This document shows positions 57,070-64,000 of a stretch of 64,000 bases of DNA, in pieces. The translations under genes and the position numbers were made by a program. The notes under the pieces are model-generated. The model saw only the letters and a list, made by a program, of their open reading frames with translations, was not told the DNA's origin and did no database searches. Location of the stretch: assembly GCA_028571685.1 (NCBI GenBank), contig CM053141.1, forward strand, positions 69,487,833-69,551,832, given 5' to 3'. This DNA is from Heterohyrax brucei (Eukaryota > Chordata > Mammalia > Hyracoidea > Procaviidae). The stretch's first letter is position 1, and every line of letters begins with the position of its first letter.

Positions 57070-57585
57070 ATGAATCTGAAGTTTTATCGGTATACTTTTT
57101 TTTATTCTGTTAGGTTAAAATCCATTAGTCTCTCTTACACTCCCCATCCTTACATTTTAAATGAATCTTTGCCCTTTTTACTGGAGCTTTATCATTGGCA
57201 ACAAATGCTGTCAGTTTGGTTCCTTGAAGTGAAAGACTGATTTCGTTACATCTCTGGGAGAATTTCTGCCAGATAGCTAAATCTAAGTAGCTATAGTTGG
57301 TGTGTCAGTACTTCAAGAAAAAATGATGTTCTGTGGAAAAAGCCGCTGTTTCCGCTCACAGCTTAACTGCACAAGAGCTTTGCCTCTGAACAACCAATTG
57401 TATTTGGATGTGCATCGGAGGTGCTTTATGCTTACATTGCTACACACATATATTCAAGAGTTGAAATTTAACAAAATTAAATTGTGAAGGACGTCTAAAG
57501 TGAAATTGGCATTATTTTTAGTATGGGTCTGTGGCAATGAATACAAATACCGGTACAGTTCAGTGCCACTGCCTTGATTTGTGCT
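57070..57585. other. NLN intron 1 sequence without recognised elements
   Basis: Nothing named; two ORFs of about 60 codons have no family resemblance. Confidence 0.4.
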
Positions 57586-57587
57586 GC

Positions 57588-57740
57588 CCATTGTTGAGTC
57601 AATTCCGGCTCATGGCGACCCTGTGAGACAGAGTAGAACTGCCCCATAAGGTTTCCAAGGAGTGGGGCGTTGATTCAAACTGCCAACCTTTTGGTTAGTC
57701 AGAAGCCTTAACACTTAACCACTGCACCGCCAGGACTCCT
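57588..57740 (-). repeat. AfroSINE (short type)
   Basis: CCCATTGTTGAGTCAATTCCGGCTCATGGCGACC..CCTTTTGGTTAGTCAGAAG..ACCGCCAGGACTCC. Confidence 0.9.
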
Positions 57741-58305
57741 GATTTGTGCTAAGGTGTTAGCAGTTTGGGTCATCATTATTTGTTTCTTTTAATCATCAAG
57801 TAAATGCCAAGAAAGTAAAAAAGGTATGTAATATCTTTGTATTGTTAGGAAGATGTTTTTAACCTCACAGACTCCTTGAAAGGGCCTTGGGGACACCATC
57901 AACCAACCCCTACCAACAGTCTGCAAACAACACTTTCAAAACCCCTGATGTTTTATGCACAATTTTTTCCCTTATGCATTTAAAAAAACAAATACATACA
58001 AGCTGTATCGTAAGCATCAACTGTTTTGCTACTAAAAGGCGTCATTGCAGTTAACCAACCCTCAGAGACAGTAGTTCTTAACCTAGGCCTCTTACAAATG
58101 ACTTAATCACTGAATCTGTTGTTTGTTTCAAAATCTGTATTCTCGAAAAGGTGTCAATACTAAATAACATAGAGAGCCCTGTGTGCTCTCCCAAACTGGT
58201 TGTGTCACAATTTTTTTTTTTTTTTCGTATTTCCTCTGACACTTGGGAGTTCATCTTGGTGTTGTAGGGATAACTAGGTTTTTCTCGAACTGCCTTACGG
58301 CTTCC

Positions 58306-59552
58306 TGTCTTAGTCATCTAGTGCAGCTGTGGCAGAAATACCGTAAGTGGATAGCTTTAAAAAGAGGAAGTTTATTCTGCTACAGTCCGGTAAGCTACAA
58401 GTCACAGTTCAGGGCATCAGTTCTAGGGAAAAGCTCTATCTAGAGTTGGCTCTGGGAGCGGATCCTTGTCATCAGTATTCCCTTGGACCGGGAGCTTCTT
58501 AGACACAGGGCCCGCAGGGTCCTTTCTAAAGGACACATTCTGCTCCCTGCACTGCTTCTTTCCTGACAGTATGAGGTGCCCATGCCTCTCTCCTTAGTTC
58601 TCTTATATCTCAAAGAAATTGCCTGAAGGCACAATACAGTCTTAAACGTTAAGTCCTGCCCTACCAACACAGCTGCCTCCCATCTTCCCTCATTAACACC
58701 ATAGAGACAGGGTTTACATCTTGAAGGAACTTCACACAGTACCAGGATTCATGACCAAACCTAACTGCTACACACGTTTTTAGGGGAGCACTGTTTAATC
58801 CGTGATATTCCACCCTTTGTTCCCAAGAATCACATCCTTGCAACGTGTAAGACATATTCACCCCATCATAGTAGAAGTCTTAAGTCTAATTCCAAAATCC
58901 AGAAATTCTTCAGCAATGAAATCTGGAACACAAATTATCTGCTTCCAGATACTGTGGTAGGAAAGGCCCAAGTTAGACATTTCCTTTACAGATAGGAGAA
59001 ATTGCAGGGAAAGAAGGGGTAGCAGGCAACAAGGAAGTTAGCAGGACACATTACAGTAGCCTGCAAGGCTTTGAAAATAGTCCTTCATTTTACACAGTGG
59101 TTCTCCCCTCAGATTCTAGAAATTGGTCATACTCTCCAGATTCTGAGTGGAGGCCCCTCAGCCCTATGCTGTAAGCTCCCTGTTTGCCCTGGAAGAAGGT
59201 CCTTGTCATCAATCTTCTCTTGGACTAGGAGCCTTTTAGGCAGAGGGGCCCTGGGGTTGTTCCCATGGGAAGTGCTCTGCTCCGTGCACTGCTTCTTTCC
59301 TGATAGTATGAGGTCCCCGTGTCTCTATCCTTGCTTTTCTCCTTTATAGCTAAAGGAGCTGGCTCAGGGTACCACATAATCTTACACATTGAGTCCAGCC
59401 CCACCAATACCACAGCCTCTCCTCCCTCATGAACATCATGGAGGCAGGGTTTACAACGTGTAGGAAGTTCACACAATACCAGGAAGCGTGGCCTAGCCAA
59501 ACTGCTACATACATTGCTACACTATTTGGCGAATGCTATTCAGTCCATGACA
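58306..59552 (-). mobile_element. MaLR-type provirus, internally deleted
   Basis: Two antisense LTR copies of the 3367/15819/62286 family: a full one (58306-58807, the 3' LTR) and a truncated one (about 59185-59552, the 5' LTR). Between them about 375 bp of non-coding internal sequence resembles antisense MaLR/THE1-type internal DNA (GGAGAAATTGCAGGGAAAG..GGGGTAGCAGGC). Outer flanks CTTCC (58301-58305) and CTTCT (59553-59557) are a near-identical 5-bp target duplication. No retroviral gene remains. Confidence 0.78.
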
Positions 59553-59559
59553 CTTCTCT

Positions 59560-59983
59560 TAGGTTTCAAAACTGCCAACTTGGCCTCCAGGATCATTAAC
59601 CCTAGGAGTTTTAAACCTGTTTATTGGGAGTAAGTGGATTTCAAGTCTCCAAAATTTCACAATAGCAATGAAACCAGGAGAATTTCCCTACTGTGTCAGC
59701 CAGATTGCACAGTATGTGAGCCCACCAAAATCAAAGTAATTATATGTTACAGAATGATGAATAGAAGATGTGGTCACATCTGATACAACAGTGTTTAGTT
59801 GGATTACAGGTGTAGTAACCCTTGTCAATTAAAAAAGCCTGTTTTTTAATTACACCAGGGGAAAAAAACTAGAAAATACTGACAAAGAAAATGTAAAAAC
59901 TTTACACACTTTACCCATCCAGAGGAATTACTGTCAACAGCTGCAAAACAGACATAGCTTTTGTACAAAAATGAATTCACACT
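59560..59983. other. NLN intron 1 sequence without recognised elements
   Basis: Nothing named. Confidence 0.4.
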
Positions 59984-60961
59984 ATTTTTTTTATTTACTA
60001 TGATTGAGTGAAAGTGCACAATCTGATTTAAATTCATGTGCCCACCTATGTGCAGCTCCTACTGCTCTCCTTGCCTAGTGACAGAACATTCTTCCTTTCT
60101 ACAAGTCATATCCTCTTAACAGTCCCCTGTCCCCTCTTCTCCACCGTCTCCACTCCCCTCTAGTAAGAGGCCAGTTGGGTGACATCCTATAGATACAGAA
60201 CCATAAGGTGCACACACAATATGGTCACTCTGTGTTATCAAGTCCAATTCATTCCTGTCCAAGGAGTTGACCTCAGTAATGAATTATGATTACGGCAGCT
60301 TCAGGTCTAGGGGTGATGCTCCCAGGGGAACCACTAGGCCTCCAAACCATCAGTTGTGGTCTTTCAGTGGAGTTCTCAGGGTGCACCCCTTCTTATTCTT
60401 GTATTGCCACTGGGACTTAACTTTGTGAGCCCCATCACAGCTGTAACTGGATGTGGCTGGTAACCATCTGGTTCTTCTGGTCACATGTTGATATAGTCAC
60501 CAATTCACATGGGTCTTTCTGTCTTCTGGGTTCTCTTTCCCCTGTGTCGTTTTTGTCCTTGATGATCATCTGTTCTGGATGAGTTGGGTCCATTTGGTGT
60601 ACCTCAGAGGGCAGTTTGCTAGCTTTTAAGACTCCAGATGCCCCTCACCAATATGGGGTGGAGAAGACCCTCATAGCAATAGACTACTTATACCAGTTGG
60701 CCTCGACTGTCCTCTGAGAGCATGGTTCCCGGACCCCCGCCCATGATATTCTGTCCTTAGCTATTGGGTTAAGATTGGAAGAGTTTTTAGGTTATGTTGA
60801 AGTCCAGTTAAATTGATCTTCTTTCTAATGTGTGCTGTAACTGATTGCACCCAACCAAATTTCTATCAACTCTCTAATGTATAACCAGCCCTCTCCCTTT
60901 TGCTTTTTATTGTGTTTTTCTAAATCCTTAATTATTTCCGTAGAATAAGTTACCAGAAATG
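59984..60961 (-). mobile_element. L1 3' end, antisense, with 11-bp target duplication
   Basis: Long antisense L1 3' UTR (TATGATTGAGTGAAAGTGC..GTTTGCTAGCTTTTAAGACTCC..AGCATGGTTCCCGG). GAATTCACACT occurs at 59973-59983 and 60962-60972. The last 100 bp are assigned only by the duplication. Confidence 0.82.
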
Positions 60962-60972
60962 GAATTCACACT

Positions 60973-61790
60973 TCAAAGGGCATGCACATCTTTCAAGCTT
61001 TGGAGACATACTATCATATTCTGCTCCAAAAAGTTTTCCTCAAATTGTGATGCTATGAACAGAGTATAAAATGTTAGTTTGTCACACTGTTACTAATATT
61101 GAGCATTATAATATTTTTTATCCTTACCAATTTGGTAAGTAGAATCTGTTCTTACTATAATTTACACTTTTTGAGAGTTTATTGAGTGAGTATAACTCTT
61201 TAACAAAAAGTTAAACCTTGTGGTCCAGAGACCAAAAAAAGTTTTGGTTTTTTTATGTGAAAATTTGTTCATATGGAAAATCTTAAAAAGTCAGATCACA
61301 TAAGTTACACTTTTCATAAGTTTAGCAATCTTTGTGTATCTAATTGTAATTAGATAGAACTTGAGAAATATCCTGATACTTTCTTAAACTTAAATGCTGT
61401 CACCCCTTTCATTTAAAAAAATGTACAGGATTTCTCTGAAGAGAAGCAACTAAATGCAAGATAGGAAAGATCACATAAATTTTTTATTTGTTAAGCATGT
61501 GCATATACACCAAGCTATGCATTAGATAGAGAGGTCATGTAGGATAATATGTAGTAAGCCTGCTTAAACTAGAACTTGTGAAAGCAGAAACCTGTCAGAG
61601 AAGAAAAACAAATATTTTCCACTAAAACAAGTGATAGGAAAGTGGTAAAACTACACTCTGTCAAAGGCAGAAAGCTCTGGGGTCCTAGAAAAACAAGGCA
61701 GTCTTAACGCGTTTTAGCTCTAACATATTTCACTGGACTATATTACATTATTCTAAACTATTTTACACTATACTGAACTAATTTGGAGAC
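60973..61790. other. NLN intron 1 sequence without recognised elements
   Basis: Nothing named. Confidence 0.4.
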
Positions 61791-61794
61791 AGCT

Positions 61795-61885
61795 TGTCTA
61801 AGCTTGAATACTGGCTCTGCCACTTACTTGCACTCAGGCGTAACTACTTCTCTGTATCTCAATTTTCTAATCAGTAAATTGAGGA
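61795..61885 (+). repeat. MIR fragment
   Basis: TTGAATACTGGCTCTGCCACTTACTTGC..CTCTGTATCTCAATTTTCTAATCAGTAAATTGAGG. Confidence 0.65.
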
Positions 61886-61889
61886 TTAG

Positions 61890-62280
61890 TTGATTGATTT
61901 CTGTATTCATCAAATATTTATAGTGTCTTATATGCCATAGGGTATTCTACGCTTGGGGAATACAGCAGTGAACAAAACAGTTGAAATCCCTGGGGTCACA
62001 GAATTTACCTTCCAGTGGGAGAGAGAACTAAGTAAAATAATGTAGTACATCACGGGGGGGAGATGTGCTAAGGAGCAAAAGTGAAGCAAGGAAGGGAGAT
62101 ACTCAGAATTGGGGGCATGAAATTTTAGACAGAGTCATCAGGAAAGGACCTACTGAGGAAGTGATGCGCAAGTAATGATCCAAAAGAAATGAGGAGATAT
62201 GCCTTGTGGATACCTGGAGGAAAAGCATGTGCCAAGGCCATAGATGTAGAGTCATGCCTGCTATGTTTGAGAAAGTGAAG
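61890..62280 (-). repeat. L2-like antisense 3' end
   Basis: TGGGGAATACAGCAGTGAACAAAACAG..TTTACCTTCCAGTGGGAGAG..GGAGGAAAAGCATGTGCCAAGGCC. Confidence 0.65.
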
Positions 62281-62285
62281 AGGCC

Positions 62286-62819
62286 TGCCACAGATTGAGT
62301 TGTGTCCCGCAAGTTGATATATGTCAACTTGGTTAGGCCATGATTCCCAGTATTGGGTGGTGGTTCTCTATTTTGTGATGATACAGTTTTTCTGTATATT
62401 ATAAATCCTAACCTCTGCCAGTTGTTAATGAGGCAAGGTTGTATTATGTGGAAGAGGATTAGAGTGTCATTGTAACACCCTTACTAGAGTCTCGCCCCTG
62501 ATCCAGTGTAAAGGGAGTTCCCCTGGGATGTGATCTGCATTGCGTTTTATCTTAGGAGAGAGAAAAAGAAAGGGAAGTGGACAGGGACCTCATACCATCA
62601 AGAAAGCAGCACTGGGAGCAGAGCTCATCATTTGGACCTGAGATTCCTACATTGATACAGTTCCAGACCAAAGGAAGATTAATGACACAGACCTTTCTCC
62701 AGAGCTGACACCCTGAATTTGGACTTGTAACCTACTCAACTGTGAGAGAATAAATTGCTCTTTGTTAAAGCCATCTACCTGTGGCATTTCTGTTATAGCA
62801 GCACAAGATGACTAAGACA
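62286..62819 (+). mobile_element. Solo LTR, MaLR-type (sense to NLN), 5-bp duplication
   Basis: 534-bp TG...CA LTR flanked by AGGCC at 62281-62285 and 62820-62824. It contains GTCAACTTGGTTAGGCCATG, AACACCCTTACTAGAG and the signal GAGAATAAATTGC about 60 bp before the end. Confidence 0.87.
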
Positions 62820-62824
62820 AGGCC

Positions 62825-63640
62825 ATTGTTACTAGAATGGAGTACAGATGAGAGACGTAAACATTGCATTTGTATTTTAAGATTGAGAGATAAAAAATAC
62901 AGAGTGCTTTGAACATTGCCTAGCTATATCTTACTTTGGTTGAACAGTTTTTCAGGGTTTGACTGGATTTACTTGTGCACCTGCAGTTAGCTGTGGGTTG
63001 TGTAAGGCATCTCTTCTGATCTTAACTGGGCTCACTTACATGTTTGGGGATCTAGAATGGCCAAAGCTAGATCCCCCTGGCTGTCTTTTACATAAACTCT
63101 TACCCTCCAGGAAGCTAACTCTGGCTTACAACTCATGGCAGGGTGAAAGTGGAAGCCGAGGCTTGGAAATGGAACATCGGTAATACCGTCACATTCTGCT
63201 GGCCCAAGCAAGTCACAAGGCTAGCCCAGAGTCTAGAGTTGTGGAAATCAAGCCTGTCACTTTGTAGGGGAATCACAAATATAAATCATAGGCAAAAAAC
63301 TGAAAACAGGGAAATGGAGATGTTGTTATGTAAACACTATATTTAAAAACAGGGACCCTAAGAAAATATAGTTATAGATCGTTAATATGGAGAAGAAGTT
63401 AGGACAGTATAAAGAAATTAAAGACAATTTTAAAAACTAAGCTAAATGCTAATATAAGGAAATTGTCAATCCTGTGTATCAAAACAAAAAACAAGAAAGA
63501 CATGAAGTCTCAACAAATACAAAGCCACCAACATTGAAAAAGATGAAAAGAAAACACATAAAAAAGATTCAGCATAGAAAATTAAATGGAACAAAGAAAT
63601 TGTGTACAAGACAAAAAAAAAATCAAAATGACAGCACTGA
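62825..63640. other. NLN intron 1 sequence without recognised elements
   Basis: Nothing named. Confidence 0.4.
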
Positions 63641-63654
63641 ACTCATACCTATGA

Positions 63655-64000
63655 ATTGATTTGGTGCTTTCTTAAGCTAGAAATACAAATAACATAAGAT
63701 CCAGTGATCCCACTTCTGGGAATACATCCTAGAAAAATAAGGGCTGTCACAGAAACAGATACATGCACACAGGTGTTTATTGCAACACTGTCTACAACAG
63801 CAAAAAGATGAAATCAACCTAGGTGTCCATCAACAGATGAATGGATAAACAAATTATGGTATATTTACACAATGGAATACTATGCAATGATGAAAATCAA
63901 TGATGATTTTAGAAAATATCTCTTACTGTGGAATTATCTGGAAGACATGCTTAGTGGAATTAGTCAGATTTAAAAGGACAAGTACTTTGTGAAGCCATTA
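63655..64000 (+). mobile_element. L1 ORF2 3' end, cut by the window edge
   Basis: TTTGGTGCTTTCTTAAGCTAG..CAACAGATGAATGGATAAACAAATTATGG..GGAATACTATGCAATGATG: L1 ORF2 terminal codons running off the right edge. Confidence 0.85.

Larger units (their letters stand above)
54150..64000 (+). other. NLN: NLN gene 5' end: 5' UTR, exon 1 and part of intron 1
   Basis: NLN is divergent from SGTB and shares the CpG island. The 5' UTR is GC-rich with a pyrimidine tract CCCTTTTTCTCCTCTCC near 54218. From 54327 to the right edge everything is intron 1. I looked for exon 2 (the region with the next Met, MTLGREV in human) and did not see it, which agrees with a long first intron. The 5' boundary is approximate. 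Confidence 0.85.

Noticed and set aside
1..64000. CRISPR arrays, operons, phage or plasmid features
   Set aside because: No regularly spaced identical repeats, no Shine-Dalgarno-led gene clusters; the DNA is an intron-rich vertebrate locus.

Overview
The window is mammalian nuclear DNA, almost certainly from an afrotherian and most likely an elephant or close relative (Proboscidea). The evidence is the many copies of the afrotherian tRNA-derived SINE (AfroSINE), a second tRNA-Gly-derived SINE, their RTE-type LINE partner with a shared 3' tail, elephant-like L1 3' ends, and MaLR-type LTRs. No bacterial, phage or CRISPR features are present, and nearly all ORFs over 60 codons are chance frames in introns or decayed transposons.

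Two protein-coding genes are recognisable, arranged head to head around a CpG island at about 53.6-54.3 kb. SGTB (small glutamine-rich TPR co-chaperone beta) runs leftward on the minus strand. Nine coding exons between 52,613 and 685 encode residues 1-268 of an expected 304 without a frameshift or stop; the last coding exon and 3' UTR lie beyond the left edge. A non-coding first exon probably ends at 53,741. NLN (neurolysin, a mitochondrial/cytosolic M3 zinc metallopeptidase) runs rightward. Only its first coding exon (54,286-54,326, mitochondrial presequence) is inside, and the rest of the window is its first intron. This head-to-head pair matches the order I know from other mammals.

The introns are loaded with transposons of several ages: about 26 AfroSINEs, six RTE insertions (one a 5'-inverted, twin-primed copy), more than ten L1 fragments, four MaLR-type LTR insertions with 5-bp target-site duplications (one an internally deleted provirus), an ERV LTR fragment, old L2/MIR/MER elements, and an inverted mariner-like transposase remnant. 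Several are nested, so relative ages can be read directly: L1 into RTE at 44.8-46.6 kb, AfroSINE into AfroSINE at 56.7-57.1 kb, SINEs into an LTR at 24.7-25.7 kb.

How the genes relate: SGTB is a cytosolic HSP70/tail-anchored-protein co-chaperone and NLN cleaves short bioactive peptides. They are not known to share a pathway; what joins them here is a common GC-box promoter with a duplicated Sp1-type motif. I found no convincing new biological system. The most interesting signals are the promoter architecture, the weak start context of the NLN mitochondrial form, the twin-primed RTE, the mariner inverted pair and the nested retroelement histories.
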